From contig QVOM02000021.1 in the NCBI GenBank assembly GCA_003586115.2, positions 11,930,478 through 11,994,477 on the forward strand: a stretch of DNA of 64,000 nucleotides, given 5' to 3'. Both the position numbers and the translations under genes were made by a program. This document shows positions 1 through 11,194 of this stretch, in pieces; the stretch's first letter is position 1, and each line of letters begins with the position of its first letter. The notes under the pieces were generated by a model. The model saw only the letters and a list, made by a program, of their open reading frames with translations, had not been told where the DNA came from and ran no database searches. Source of the DNA: Salvator merianae. Its lineage: Eukaryota; Chordata; Lepidosauria; Squamata; Teiidae.

Positions 1-1011
1 GCTATGAGGGCCATTTTCAGCATATTCTGAAATAGAGTTGCACTGTGACTTTAAAACTATGGGGAACTTCCATTTACTGGCTGTGAAGTTTGCAAAGGTT
101 TTAAGATACTGTGTGCCCCCTCTTTCGGAGTGGAGCATATTTGCCTTTTGCCTCGGTCTCTAATGCTCCTTGAACTTAATAATATAGTATTTTTAATTGT
201 TATAAGATGCCTTGAGGAAAAAGCTTTAAAAAAGAAAAGAAAGGAACAAAAGAAGCACTCGAAATTCTCAGAGACAGTGTGTGTACATAGGTGGAAAAAG
301 CTAAATTAAATTCTAGACAAAGATTGTTTTTACAGAGTCTACAAGCTCAGCTTCCCAGACTTCTTCACAGATTCCCTGACTTTATTTTTAAATTATTTAG
401 TGCAAACATAGGCAATGAGTTATGAATTTTCATGACTTCAGATGTATTCATTCTTTTTATAGTTCCAAGCATTGTGCATCACCACTGAACACCTGAGCTC
501 TTAACAGAAGCTTTCAACCTTCTACTAGCTGTTAAAAGTCACCAGATTTTGTAAATCAGATATTCTAACATCAAAAAGGCTTTAGTTTAAAGGAAATATT
601 AGAGTACTTACCGTTTTATTCATTCTCTCTTCTTCCCTGCCAAATAAATTACATACTATACTTCCTGCATTTATTTCTGTGTATAGAAAGAAAAAAAATG
701 GTTTGGTTTGGATCAGACTGGCATGGAATGGAATGGTTTCAGCCTTCATTTTCTGTGAATGGACAGTTTCTTTCTGTGCACAGAAGGAACTGAGGACTAA
801 GGCAGACCGCGATGCAGGATTAAGGAAGATAATTTTTTGTTGATCCCCTCTTCTCCTGCACATGTTATTCCAGAAGCCCTCTCCTTTTCCAGAAAATATA
901 TGAGAACTGATTTCCATATTAAGTCTGTTTTAATCATAGGAGTGCCAGGACATATATAAATGCTCAGAAATGTATATGCATGAGTTAGCTTTTACAGAAT
1001 GGTCTTGGCAT
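1..1011. other. No gene seen; AT-rich unique DNA
   Basis: I see no coding exon, RNA gene or recognisable repeat here. Open frames (for example 582-917 on the minus strand) have no family motif and look like chance. Short A- and T-rich runs are present. Confidence 0.5.
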
Positions 1012-1019
1012 GTTTTGAC

Positions 1020-1370
1020 TAGAGATGTGCAAAGTTCAGTTCATGTTCAAAAACTGATCAGATAGTTCATGTTTGCGAACGTTCACACCATATTGAACAT
1101 GCAGTGGTTTGCATATCCAGAAGTTAGATTCAAATGTCCTATCTCCAGCTTATGAACACGAACTATTCAATAGAACAGTTGGTGTTCGCTGTCTTTTGCC
1201 CTTGAAAATGGCTTTTTCAATGGAAAAAATATTTTTTGTTTTTGAACAAGTCCAGAATTGAACGTAAACAATTCTTTTGTTTGATTAAACGGTTCGCTGT
1301 CAAGCTGAACAAGCAGATGTTTGGTTCGATGACAAACCAAACATGCAATTTTCATTCATGTTCATCTCTA
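1020..1370. mobile_element. Non-autonomous hAT element (TAGAGATGTGC family)
   Basis: A 351-bp element begins TAGAGATGTGC and ends with the inverted CATCTCTA. It is flanked by 8-bp direct repeats, GTTTTGAC at 1012-1019 and GTTTTGGC at 1371-1378, a 7 of 8 match, which is the duplication size of the hAT superfamily. The interior repeats GTTC/GAAC-rich inverted motifs and codes for no transposase, so it would need a transposase supplied in trans. The 62-codon minus-strand frame inside it is not conserved in the other copies (12809-13793 and 22445-22721). Confidence 0.85.
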
Positions 1371-1378
1371 GTTTTGGC

Positions 1379-2094
1379 TATTTTGCCCAGTTAGATGCAC
1401 AAACCAAATCTGTTACAAAATAGAATTGCTTTAAAAAATTAATGGACATACTAATAATGGCCATTGGATGTCTTTTGCACAGTGGAGATGTCCTTCCCCC
1501 ACCCACTAGGGTGGATCTTATCTACTGGTTCCCACATTGATGTGTCTGGGGACCCTCACTGCTCCTGGAGAAGGGAATCTTAGGCTGCAATCGGACGTGA
1601 ACAAATTAGTTCGCTCCTTCTTCCCTCTGTGTGACTGGACGCCACCTCACTCTGTCCCTACCCCACTCCTTCTCTTAAAGGGAAAGAGAACTAACAAAGT
1701 TACACATCATTCTCTCCAAACTCAGGGGGAAAAAGCAGAGGGGATTGTAGAAACAGAAGGGTTTTTTCACCCCTCTGCTTTGAAACCTACCAAGCAACAC
1801 TATCTGTCTGTCTCTCCCTCTCTCTCACTCACACACTCATATACACACAAACTTCTCTTCCAGTAATTCATTTCAAACCTCCAAATATTGCTGCCTCCTC
1901 CAGCCCTGCTTCCCTACTCCCTCCCACTACACCTGAGTTTTTTTCCACCAGGGAGGGGAGAAAACAGCAGCTGTGATTGACAAACAACCTAGGATCTCCT
2001 GGGCTGGGGGCTGGGGAGGACAGCTAGAGACTCGGAGGAAGGGAGAAAAATGAAAGGAAGACAGATTGGGGCATAAATAGCAACTGTCATTATA
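1379..2094. other. No gene seen; pyrimidine-rich stretch
   Basis: No recognisable gene. A CT- and CA-rich low-complexity stretch lies at about 1805-1850. The 109-codon plus-strand frame at 1537-1866 runs through this simple sequence and has no domain signature. Confidence 0.45.
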
Positions 2095-2195
2095 TTCATT
2101 CGTTTATTTACTTGTATTTCTATCCTGCCCTATACCCGAAGGTCTTAGGGCGAGTCACAATAAAATCACTATAAATCAGATAAAATAAATTAGTT
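2095..2195 (-). repeat. LINE 3'-tail fragment, L2-like, reversed
   Basis: The segment runs from TTTATTTA-type sequence into 'tatcctgccct...gaaggtcttagggcg', which resembles the reverse complement of the 3' end of reptile L2-type LINEs, whose tails read 'ctcagggcggtatataaataaata'. Similar tails occur at 23296-23395 and 35650-35764. Only the 3' end is present, as usual for 5'-truncated LINE copies. The family name is from memory of the motif, not a search. Confidence 0.5.
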
Positions 2196-2675
2196 AAGAT
2201 GCCTTCACACACATACACAACAGCAAAAAGAGGGATCCATTGTGAGGTGATGCCATTTGCAGAGAAAAGGACATTTCAGCAGTGCAGAGAAGGTGTGAAA
2301 TCTCCATTGAGGCCTACAACATTCAGAGAGCAAAATGGAAGGTGAAACCGGCAGACTTGAGAGAGCAACAACTGACCAAAGAATAAGTTAAACATGGGAA
2401 TACTAACACTGAGAAGATATAAAAATATTTTATTGTGAAATGGGGAAGAGTTTTTCCATACATCTTTCCTCAGCAGCAGGGGCATCTCTCTCTCAAAAGG
2501 TTGCTGAACATAGTAACACTTTTAACAATGGTCTTAAGATTCTTTGAGGAAGGGAAATCTTTTAAATCTGCATCATGCTAAGAGGCTAAGACAATTGCTT
2601 TGATATGGTACAGTCTGACATAGAAATGCAACCTTGTTGACTTTGGGTGGAATAAGATTTGACTTTGATATTATA

Positions 2676-2811
2676 GGGCCTGTTCACACTTTTCACTAGT
2701 GAGCGTGCAGACAGTCACTTAGTGAAGTGTTTCCACACTTTGCAAAGGCCTTTGTGATCGGGAGTGGGTTACAGCTGCTCCCATTTGCTACTAGCTGTGG
2801 AGCACAAAATT
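2676..2811. mobile_element. End fragment of Harbinger-like MITE
   Basis: It starts with the terminal motif GGGCCTGTTCACACTT and continues through the shared sub-terminal sequence ('ctagtgagcgtgcagac', then 'gctgtggagcacaaaatt') seen in about twenty copies in this window. Similarity fades after about 2811 and no matching right end is visible, so this copy is truncated or strongly decayed. Confidence 0.6.
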
Positions 2812-4904
2812 ATAAAAACAGTTACAGTTAGTTTGATCAAACAGTAGCTACAATGCTGTGATACTGTTTTTGTTTAGACAAGGCCTGTGACTTATTAACT
2901 ATATACCACAGCCTTTGTGGAAACTATTACAGTAGTTCTAGCAGTGGTCAGTGAAAAAGCATCACAGCTCAAAGACCTTCCCCAATTCCATGTGGGTTTG
3001 CATTCCCACCCCCACCCCCATTTTCTATTTATAAATATCTGATATCACATGAAAATATTACATAAAAATATATGCATTGGTAACAAAAAACAACAACATG
3101 TGGTTTAGAATTGCAGAGCTTACTCTCCCACATGGTAGCAAACTCCAGCATGGGGGGACTTCAAACAGAAGCCTATTTGCTGTCATGTGAGAGCTTGAAA
3201 AAAGCAAACAAACCTGTGAATCAGTTAAGCAGGGAGGGGAGGCTGAAGACATTCCATGAACAAATAGTCCATAGCTGAGTGGTATGCCATCTGCTTTTCT
3301 CATAGAGAATTGCAGGCTCCACTTACCATAATAGGATGTCCTTGTCATCCCACGGAGGTGGCCACAGCCACCCAGTCTCCATTTTGGATGGCAAGAAGTG
3401 TCTTCAAAGCAATGGCAAGGGCCATTTTCTGGCATGATTGCTCAGAGAAGTGCTTCCGTTGTGGGGCAGTTTCTTCCCACCCTGCCCAGTGATGCCATGG
3501 AAAATGGCATCTTCTCACTCTGAAATGAGGAAAGTGCCACAGAAGGGGGCACCTTCCCCCACCTGCCCCAAACAAAGTTGTCTTCACCAGAAATGGAAAC
3601 ACAGCCTCAGGTTCAGTTTCTAACATGTCCAACAGGCCTGGACAGACACCCTGGGGAGCTGCTGCTGATCTCTCTAGATGAACTTGAAATAGGCAAACCA
3701 TCAAATTGACATATTAGGGGTGGGAAAGTTATTTATATTTATTTATAATATAATATTTATATCCTGCTTCTCTTCCAAATCACTCAAAGCATAATGTGTG
3801 GCTACCGTGCATTACAAAGTTGCACTTCCTGCAGTCATTGTTTGAAATTTGCACACATCCAGATTTTGTGCTGCAGTTTCCTACTCTAAAGGTAGATTGT
3901 GATGATGTGTCTCGTCAGGAAAGATGTGTTCAGAAATTAACACTTGGGTGAAAATAATGTGCAAAATTTATTATATTAGGAAAATGGTCCGTGTTAGGAA
4001 AAATGACTCATGTAGTCATCAGGAGTTGAGCTCAAGGGCATCTTTACCTTTTTATATATTACATATAATCACTGAAGAAGTCCAGAGATGAGTTGATATT
4101 CCTGGAAATAATTTGTCGAAGCAAGTGGAACTAATTAAAGGAGTTTAATTCAATCCTGCAGGGAAATATTGTGGTAGTGGAGACTGCTGATAAATTGACC
4201 ATATCTAATACCAATCTGCCCATTGATCTATTTCAGAGAAACTCTAGGGCAGATTTTGAAGTGCTCATCTATGATTAAGGGTAACAAGAAGAATGCATTT
4301 TTAATTACTATTAACTACAGAAGCTCTTTCCAACACTGGCAATGATGGCTATGTAATCAAGAGTCAGTCCTTAAGAAAATATTCAGAATTGCACAAAAAA
4401 ATCACCTGCAAGTTGTTATTTTTTTCTTTTTTAACACACTAGTCCTCTGATTTATATTCAAAGCAAAATCTGACATCATTTTCTAAGAACATCAAGATTA
4501 TTCCTAAGTTCACATTGTTAAATTGGTTTGGGATTTTTAAATGCAGAAATGGTATATAATCATTTTAAACAAACAGTCAAGCAAACAATTATTCAAATTA
4601 ATTTGACTTCTTGGCTGGATGCTTCACTGGATCACCATAGAATCAACTTAAATAATCTTCCATGGCAAATTTATTTATTTATTTATTTATTTATTTCTCT
4701 TTGGTAGTTTTATAATGCAGCTATTCTTAAGCCATGAAGATATTATGGTATAAAGGAAATGTTATAGCTGTTTTAGGAAGTAATTGTATGATAATTTTCA
4801 CTGCATTGTTATGTTGGGTAGTGCTCTATTTCATATGCACTTTAAGCCAAACTATGGATTAAAGATCTAAAAGGTCACCTAAGGTTACTTCCGTAAAACT
4901 CTGG
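2812..4904. other. No gene seen; mostly unique DNA
   Basis: Overlapping frames of 60-125 codons at 3058-3704 lie on both strands without a recognisable domain. Poor LINE-tail-like sequence sits near 3735-3800. The stretch 4080-4350 looks non-repetitive and of balanced composition, so it could be tested for conservation, but I cannot show function. Confidence 0.4.
4669..4696. repeat. (TTTA)n microsatellite
   Basis: About seven uninterrupted TTTA units, ending in TTTC. Confidence 0.95.
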
Positions 4905-5439
4905 GCCTGTTTGCACTTTAATGCTAGTGAGTGACTGGACACTCAGCAGCACAGTGCATCCGCATTTTGTTGAGGCCCAAGTGATTGGAAGTGTCTGCAG
5001 ACTCACTTGTGGTCTAGTGGTTAGGATTTTGCACTTTCACCATGATGGCCTGGGTTCGATTCCCGGTTATTGTCTTTTTTTAAAGGGAGTGTCTGCAGAC
5101 ACTCTCAGTTGCTACTAGCTGTGAACAACACAATTGCTGTCCACAGCTGTACTGGAAGCTGCTGAACTGCTCCCTGTATGCAGCGTTCAGACCCACTTTC
5201 AGGTGCAAATGCTGCAGGCTGTGGCACGGCTGTGGCTGTACAGTCGTGTGCTGCATCCCAGGTCAGCATGGCAATGGCTGACCATGGTGGGCGGCCAGGC
5301 ATTCACTTTGGAATGCTGGAAGCCCATTTCCAGGTTGTTCCAGCCTTTGCAGTGTGGTTGACTGCCATACTGCTGGAACTATTCCACCTTGGAAAGGTTG
5401 GATCTGACCATTCCAGGGTGGAAGGTGAATAAAGGCCCC
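4905..5439. mobile_element. Harbinger-like MITE carrying a tRNA insert
   Basis: The left end is GGGCCTGTTTGCACTTTA and the right end is the degenerate complement 'aataaaggcccc'. The interior matches the copies at 10207, 35768 and 62577 (a 'gctgctgaactgctccc' core, then 'caatggctgaccatgg'). It is interrupted at 5003-5084 by a retroposed tRNA-like sequence. No clear target duplication remains at the outer ends. Several 60-90 codon frames cross it on both strands, but none is shared with other copies and none resembles a transposase. Confidence 0.7.
5003..5084 (+). pseudogene. tRNA-Glu(TTC)-like retropseudogene
   Basis: Positions 5003-5074 can be laid out as a 72-nt tRNA most similar to tRNA-Glu. 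The D arm has an A box (TGGTCTAGTGG), the seven-base anticodon loop CTTTCAC puts anticodon TTC at 5036-5038, and the T arm is intact (CTGGG, loop TTCGATT, CCCGG) and includes a B box. A T run at 5075-5081 follows, then AAA. The acceptor stem pairs at only about 4 of 7 positions and the anticodon stem is poor, so it is probably not functional. It is bounded by 16-bp direct repeats with one mismatch (4987-5002 and 5085-5100). This fits LINE-mediated insertion of a Pol III transcript that kept its U-rich 3' trailer. Confidence 0.85.
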
Positions 5440-7950
5440 AAGTTACTATTACTGTTCCAGACTGTTTGAAGCTGCATCCTCGCGATGGAGGAATGCAATG
5501 GTTCTAGAGCAAGGGTGTGTTGAGTCTTTGCTGCATTACCCTCCTTGCTAATTTTGAAGCTGAGGAATAAACGTTCCCCTGTTTCAAAATGACAGCATGG
5601 ATCAATTTTGTAATGTACTGGAAGTGGCCATGAAAGTCCGTCATTTTCCGACACATCAAAAATGCCACCATGGGGTAAGTTGCTTGTGCCTCTGCTGTCT
5701 ATCTATGTGATGGTGACATTGATACAGAATGTCCAAATTATGTCTAATATAGTGGTCCACAGAGCTCCATCCTGTACAGTAAAGCTGCAAGCCCATGAGA
5801 AACCAATACATGGAATACTTGCAGCCAGGCTATAGAAACTCTAAATTAAAAAACAAAGGTTGAATTTTAAAAGACAAACCAGTTTTCCTCATGTTCCTTC
5901 TTCCCCTGCAAAGCACGGTATGCAAGTACCAGCTGGAATCAAGCCAAGAGCAGAAGCTATTGATGCTTTGTTGCCTAAGCACACTAATCCCATCACAGAA
6001 AATGCCTAAAACAGAACCAGGTCTCTTTGCCTTTCTATCAACTGTCTGGTTAGCCAATATAGAAATTGATACATCTTAATCAGTCCTATCCCAATTCCAA
6101 ATGCACTGGTATTGCCACATTGCTTTGTTTAATTGTTCAGGCTGGAATGTGGAAACACCAGGGCAAACATCATTATCTACACACCTGCTCACCCCATTGT
6201 CTTAATATGGATTAGGCTATTAGATCAATTTAAACCTGAATATTTGCAGCCCAGATGTATCATCTGCATCTGATACATACTCCCTGTTTATGCACCTGAC
6301 CCCCAGGTTTTGCACTCAACTCATTCAGACACATTAGTTCTATTCAAAACCTCTAGTTAATGTCTATGGGAGCTACATTTTCTCCACCCCTAAACGTTGC
6401 CTCTCTTTGAGTATCAGCTTATGCCAGGGGAAAGGGTTAAAAGGGGTCCACGTTTTGAGGTACAACATGAAGTTTTTCATGCAGCAAGCCTTTTACCACC
6501 CAGGAATGCTGCCAGCTGCAGATCTACCTTCATGCTGCCAGGATTCTGCTATTGCAATCGAGAACAGAAACTTTGTTCCTCTACAGCACCATAATTCTAG
6601 CAGCTTCTCTTGCCACCTCTGAGATGACTCCATGGGCTGATAGAGTCTACTACCTCCCAATCCCAGTGCCTTCACCCCCTTGCCATTGTGAGCTTGCCAC
6701 AGCTATTGCTATTGAACTGAACTTGAAACTGCAGTCGTTGTACGAGCAAGGACCTGAGAACTTATGCTTTCTCTTTCTCTGGGAAGTCTGCCATGCAAGC
6801 CACTGGAGGGTAGAAAAGCTTTCCTTGCATTCCCTTTGTTTATTATTTTGGTTATTTAGAACAGAGTTCTGGGGATGAAGGCATCAACCCAGGATCTGAA
6901 GCACAGTAAGATCAATGCCAAGGGAAGGAGCTTGGCCAGGATAAGTTGAATGGTCTGGACATCAAATCTGGGCATCTTCAGGCATAGACACAACCCTTAG
7001 AACTCTTTCAGGCCCCTTAGCCTTCTCAATAGCCTACAGCCACATAATCTAGCAATTACCGCTTAGAGTCTATAAAATGCAGTCACACATGACATCCATT
7101 TAGCACCTACTTACATTACATAGATACTCTGTTGCTGGTTTTTCATTGACAGCCTAATTGGGAACCACTTGAAGCTCTGCTTTTACTGTATTGCCTGCAG
7201 TTTCATTCTGCCACTTGGATTTTCCTTGGATTTTTACTGTATTTTAATGAAGAAAACTTTGTTTTTGCAACTCCCGTTTTGATTTTTGTTCTCCACTTTC
7301 CCCCTATTTCTAATGACCCCATTTCAGCTTCAATTGACTATGTGAGCCAACGTCCTACTATTTAAGACCTATAATAGAGTGAACTGAGAGAACTATTTTC
7401 CCCCAAACCAGTAGTACCAGTAACAATCAGTTCACTTCATAACAGCATGAGTGCCTATGGGCAGCCAGCACCCTCAGAGTCATTCTTCCCATTTTTCAAC
7501 AAGAACCCCTCCAAGGATGCTTGCCATCTCTTGGAGGCATGCTGCATGTCTGGGGTCAAGATATTACTCTCCTCAAACCCTCAACAAGGTTTGTAGAGGG
7601 CAATTCTAGCCTGGTGTGGGTGCAACTTTACTAGTAGTTTCAATACCATGGCATAGAGCATCTTCACACTGGGGCCTGGCAATGGATTAGCACCTGGATT
7701 TAGTACTGACCACAACCAAGAAATATACATGTACCACCATATGGGGCTAGTGTTAGTAATCCATTGCAGGTGCACCCGGATGTGAGGACTCTTTAAAGAA
7801 CTCTCAAGCCACAATGAATTTGGGGTGTTCGGGCTGGCTCTAGGGCAGCCAAAAGTCAATTTGGAAGTCATGGTGGCAAGTAAACACCATCACTGGTATC
7901 TCAGAATTTTCTGGTATGTAGTGCACAGTGCACAGCAGAATGTGAGAACT
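5440..7950. other. No gene or clear repeat seen
   Basis: About 2.5 kb with only short unrelated frames (60-108 codons, e.g. 6397-6878 in three frames). No splice-bounded conserved exon, RNA gene or terminal inverted repeat could be recognised. Confidence 0.4.
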
Positions 7951-8199
7951 AGTAGAATGTAAGCTTTCACATATAGGGCTTCAATCTCATTTGTAGTAGT
8001 TTTTGGGCTGTTGTGCCGTGTTCTATACTTCTTCTGAGAACCTAAGCTTTTGGACATAGCTACGATGTCCATCTTCAGAAGATCTGACTTCTGGAAGAGT
8101 CAAAACCTTTCAAAAGACTCTTTCAGAAGCCAGATCCTCTGAAGATGGATATCATAGCTACGTCCGAAAGCTTAAGTTCTCAGAAAACTACTACAAATG
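7951..8199. mobile_element. Fold-back element flanked by 14-bp repeats
   Basis: Two inverted arms of about 90 bp face each other. The left arm includes 'ctgagaacctaagctttt' and 'ctacgatgtccatcttcaga'. The right arm contains their complements around 8130-8190 and ends with 'ctactacaaatg' mirroring 'catttgtagtag' at 7988. The block is bounded by an identical 14-bp direct repeat, AGAATGTGAGAACT, at 7937-7950 and 8200-8213. The sequence resembles widespread reptile hairpin repeats with a 'ctgaagatgg' arm. A 14-bp duplication suggests endonuclease-type retroposition rather than cut-and-paste movement, but the mechanism is inferred. Confidence 0.65.
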
Positions 8200-8214
8200 A
8201 GAATGTGAGAACTG

Positions 8215-8300
8215 TTAATTACTTAATTTATATATTGTTTTTATCCCATATTTCAGCCTTTAAATGGCATTTAGAGTGGCTTGCAAGCTAACTGTAGACA
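8215..8300 (-). repeat. Possible LINE 3'-tail fragment
   Basis: AT-rich sequence leading into 'tttttatcccatatttcagcc' is similar in layout to the reversed L2-type tails elsewhere in the window, but is diverged. Weak call. Confidence 0.3.
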
Positions 8301-9104
8301 GACTTATAATCTAAATTGGCATGATACATAAGGAAAGGGAAATAGAGAGGAAAAGGAAAAAGGAAGTCTCTCTATTCTTCTTTCCTTAGAGGCAGTTGAC
8401 AAGTGGTGGCAATGTGTGTCTTCATAAATACTGTCCTTGCTGAAAGTACAATGATATTTTATTCATTTTCTTGTGAGCATTATCTTTGCTAATAGCATGG
8501 TTTATCAGCCTGAAATTCTAGAGCACATTCTCTGATTTCATATTTTTATTTTATTTAATAATGAAAACAACATGTCAAATGAAGACAAGTAGAAGAGTGG
8601 GTTTTTTTTGTGTGTTTTTTTAAAAGAAAGAAACAGAGGATTTAATAATGTGTAAAAAGCTAAGAAGTTGGCAGGTGACTTGAAGTAAGGCACGGTGAGC
8701 AATATACATTGATCACAAAATTATTTTTAAAAATCTGTGAAACTAGGCATTTTTTTTGGAAATCTAATGAGGAAAATATGGAGGAGAAAAGTAATGATTT
8801 GTAAAAGTGGAAAGTATTGATTTCTGCCCCCTCAAAAAAGATTCACTGTGTGTGTTCTTAGTGGCATCTTCATAGCTGTGGTTAATTTGATGTGCACTGA
8901 TTTTTCCTCTTTCCATCAAGGCCTTATTTCAATTGTTCTTACCCTTGAATTTTCTTTATAAGCAGTAAATTGAACACAGTCCCTCTGTATTTCTCTATCA
9001 CTCCCAGTTTACCCACCTGCCTGCCTCCAGACTTTGTTTATATCAATATAGTGAACATAAATGAAACTTAGCAGAGTCAAGAGAATCAAGGACACAGCTA
9101 CCTC
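8301..9104. other. No gene seen; A/T-rich
   Basis: No recognisable gene or repeat; homopolymer A and T runs near 8600-8640 and 8745. Confidence 0.4.
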
Positions 9105-9476
9105 TGGTTACAAACTCTATAGTAGGGTGTGCAGGTTGAGATGTAGCTTTATATGTAAACGAGGACATAGAATCAAGTGATCAAGGAGACTGTCGTACCA
9201 CAGAATCACTATATATATAGATATCACATCATAAAAGTAGGTTAACCCTGGAGATATGCTAGTGCCTCCCAAATCAAGGTGCTCAAGGAGACTTGGAGAT
9301 GGAGAAGGAAATCCCAAACAGGAAGTCTTGTACTAATGGGAGACTTCAATTATGCACATATTGATTAGGTAAATGTTTACTCAAGCCATGACAGTGAGAT
9401 AAAATTCAGAGGTATTTTAAATGGCTCTGTGCTTGAGCAGTTGGCTGTGGAACCAACAAAGGTTGAGACAATTCTA

Positions 9477-9872
9477 GAGGCTTTCTGCACTTAGCTTTGT
9501 GCCAGTCTATGATGTAACCTATGGGACTCCCTTCTGCATAGTAAACTGGTCCAAGGGAGGCCCTGCCCACCACTAGCATGATTCACTCGCATAGGTTACA
9601 GTATAACCCAAATCAAGGGGCCCTTGATTTGAATCTCCAGTTGACCTGATTAAACAGGTGCACCTGGACCAGCAAGCCCTGACCTGGAACATGGAAGCTT
9701 TCCTAGCCCTTCAGAACCTTCAGAGGCCACTCCCAAAGCATGTGCAAGCTTCAGGCTGTGTGGAGGCAGGTCTGGACCAGCACCACAATACAGTGAACAC
9801 AGTTCCATACCACTGGCCTGGGTGGTCCAGACCTCTTGATCCAGAGCACAACTCTTGAGTGCAGAAAGGCCC
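9477..9872. mobile_element. Harbinger-like MITE, 'TTTCTGCACTT' subfamily
   Basis: This 396-bp element has ends GAGGCTTTCTGCACTTAG and the complement of GGGCCTTTCTGCACTC, flanked by CTA at 9474-9476 and 9873-9875. The interrupted CR1 supplies the empty site: 'gacaattcta' joins directly to 'gacttactctta', so exactly three bases are duplicated. There is no transposase frame. It belongs with 20793-21338, 48054-49727 and the partial copies 29723-30072 and 31356-31823. Confidence 0.8.
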
Positions 9873-10206
9873 CTAGACTTACTCTTAAAGTGGCAATCAG
9901 GATTTGGTGGAAGAAGTTAATGTAGTTGAACCAAATTCAGGAATGTTGTGAATTTATAGAAAAGATAGCTTCCAAGGCAATTTCAACATAATCATTTTTA
10001 TTATTTCAAAAGAGGCAACTTCTCAAAATGAAAAGACTGGTGAAAAGGAAAATCATAGGGAAGGTGGAAAGGGGAAGCTCTTTCCAGAAGGGTTAAAAAC
10101 TATTTAAAACACAATTGTAGAGGCCCAGTTCAAATGCATTCCAAAAATTAAGAGAAGGACTTCCAAGGCAATGAAGAGACCTCTGTAGTTAACTGTTATA
10201 GTCAAG

Positions 10207-10597
10207 GGGCCTTTTCACACTTTTCACAAGTGAGCACCTGCACACTTACTAGTGAAGTGCATGTGCACTGCGCAGAGGCCGTCATGACTGGGAGCAGACT
10301 ACAGCTGTTCCTAATCGCTACTTGCTGTGGAGCACAAAATTGTGTTCCACAGCTTTACTGGGAGCAGCTGGACTGCTCCTGGTACACTGTGTTTGCACCC
10401 ACTTCCAAGTGTGGACGCTGTGCTGGTCACCATGGGAGCAGCTGGAAGTTTCCTTAGCTGCTGTCATGGCACTGCTGGAATCCTGTTGCTGGTATGTTCC
10501 AGGCCTTGCAGTGCGAATAGTTCCCGTGCTGCTAGGTCTGTTCCACAATGGAATGTTTGCTCGTGAACATTCCATGGTGGAAAGTGTGAAAAGTCCC
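10207..10597. mobile_element. Harbinger-like MITE with 3-bp duplication in CR1
   Basis: This 391-bp element runs from GGGCCTTTTCACACTTTTCAC to the complementary GTGGAAAGTGTGAAAAGTCCC, flanked by AAG at 10204-10206 and 10598-10600. Joining the flanks restores CR1 sequence ('agtcaag' to 'gacaagaaagc'). Overlapping frames of 75-138 codons on both strands cross the insertion boundary or are not shared between copies, so they are not genes. Confidence 0.85.
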
Positions 10598-11194
10598 AAG
10601 GACAAGAAAGCATTTTTTAAGAAGTGGAAGATTGTCTTAGTGAAGAAAACAAGAGAGGACACAAACTTTAGTAAAATAAACAAAAGGAGACAGTGAGGGA
10701 AGCTTGAAGGAAATTTGAGGAGTACATGGTCCAAGGTATAAAGACAGCTAGTAACAGACTTTTAAAAAAACTTTAGAAAAAGGAAGCCAGCTAGGAAAGC
10801 AGCTGGTCCCTTGGATCATGAGGGTGTCAAAAGTGTGCTGAAAGGAGATATTGCAGAGAAACAGAATGAATTCTTTGCATCAAACTTCACAGAACAGAAG
10901 TTGGGGCATGCCCTGGTGACTTAACTGCTGTCCCTCCAAAAGGAGACCAATGAACTGAAGGACTTAGTGGTGACAAGAGAAGCAGCAATAGGGCTTATTG
11001 ACAAATTAAACATCAACAGATCACCAGATTCTGGTGGCATGCAGCCAAGAGTTCTTAAAGAGCTCAAAGCGAAGATAGCAGAACTCCTAAGAAAATATGC
11101 AATTTGCTGCTAGACTCGATTTCCATAGTTGAGGACTGGAAGTTGGCCAATGTAAATCCAATTTTTAAAAAAGGCTCAAGGTGAGACAAGGGCT

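Noticed and set aside
3058..3704. Cluster of 60-125 codon frames on both strands
   Set aside because: No recognisable domain, no splice-site pattern supporting exons, and frames overlap on opposite strands.
5003..5074. Functional tRNA-Glu gene
   Set aside because: Acceptor and anticodon stems are poorly paired and the sequence sits between long target duplications inside a transposon.
10318..10734. Overlapping 79-138 codon frames on both strands
   Set aside because: They cross the boundary between a MITE and CR1 and are not conserved in other copies.
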